Shown here piece after piece: positions 18,449 through 18,554 of a stretch of 18,554 nucleotides of DNA. The stretch is taken from the NCBI GenBank assembly GCA_013365365.1, contig JABVXU010000831.1, positions 1 through 18,554 of the forward strand. The letters run 5' to 3'. Position 1 is the stretch's first letter. Every line of letters starts with the position of its first letter. This DNA comes from Cruorifilaria tuberocauda (taxonomy: Eukaryota; Nematoda; Chromadorea; Rhabditida; Onchocercidae). The notes beneath the pieces are model-generated. The model was not told the DNA's origin and did not search any database. It was given only the letters and a program-made list of their open reading frames with translations. Made by a program: the position numbers and the translations under genes.

Positions 18449-18491
18449 TATAAATGCAAGAGAGCTTAATGTTGTTAGCACATTTTCATCA
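18449..18491 (-). repeat. Right arm of window-spanning inverted repeat
   Basis: Exact reverse complement of bases 1-43. The adjoining inner block (about 18405-18440) is homologous to 122-158 and contains two 12-bp perfect palindromes, TTTCTCGAGAAA and ACTTTCGAAAGT. Two inverted copies of a dispersed repeat are more likely than one 18-kb element, because the interior is an ordinary gene. Confidence 0.95.
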
Positions 18492-18554
18492 TGAAGACTG
18501 TTTTACAAAATTTGTTCTATTTTGCTATATTTCCATCTTTGTCAACATCTTCAC

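Noticed and set aside
1..18491. Reading the window as one giant TIR transposon
   Set aside because: No transposase or other mobility gene lies inside, and the interior is an ordinary single host gene. Two inverted copies of a short dispersed repeat explain the ends better.

Overview
The window looks like nuclear DNA of a nematode, most likely a filarial or other clade III species. It is AT-rich, exons are small and split by AT-rich introns with GT..AG ends and short T-rich acceptors, and the one recognisable protein has its closest remembered relatives among NHR-41/DHR78/TR2-TR4 orphan nuclear receptors. The species assignment is inference. No bacterial operon, rRNA, tRNA or CRISPR structure was seen.

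One gene dominates and lies entirely on the minus strand. I rebuilt it by hand from splice sites and reading phase. Thirteen exons, from 16108 down to a TGA at 5284-5286, join in one frame of 674 codons with no internal stop. Three upstream exons (15.1-16.1 kb) encode an S/T/Q-rich A/B region. Two exons (9835-9608 and 9098-8987) encode a complete two-zinc-finger DNA-binding domain. Four exons (8621-7656) encode the C-terminal extension and a Ser/Pro-rich hinge with two psi-K-x-E SUMO motifs. Four exons (7336-5284) encode the ligand-binding domain. The true first exon is not certain: a candidate ATG with a TATA-like tract sits at about 17.55 kb, and a GC-richer tract at 12.1-13.1 kb inside the 5.3-kb intron has a strong splice donor and could drive a shorter 535-residue form starting at 9832.

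Outside the exons there are several nuclear-receptor-like sites (palindromes or repeats built on AGGTCA), mostly in the large intron and upstream region, which suggest auto- or cross-regulation. The window is bracketed by an inverted repeat: bases 1-43 are an exact reverse complement of 18449-18491. A second, diverged block carries a near-perfect heat-shock element in the left copy (138-155). The left 5 kb is mostly non-coding AT-rich sequence with a few unassigned ORFs. A pair of coding-like minus-strand ORFs at 13.65-13.96 kb inside the big intron may be a decayed mobile-element or gene fragment.
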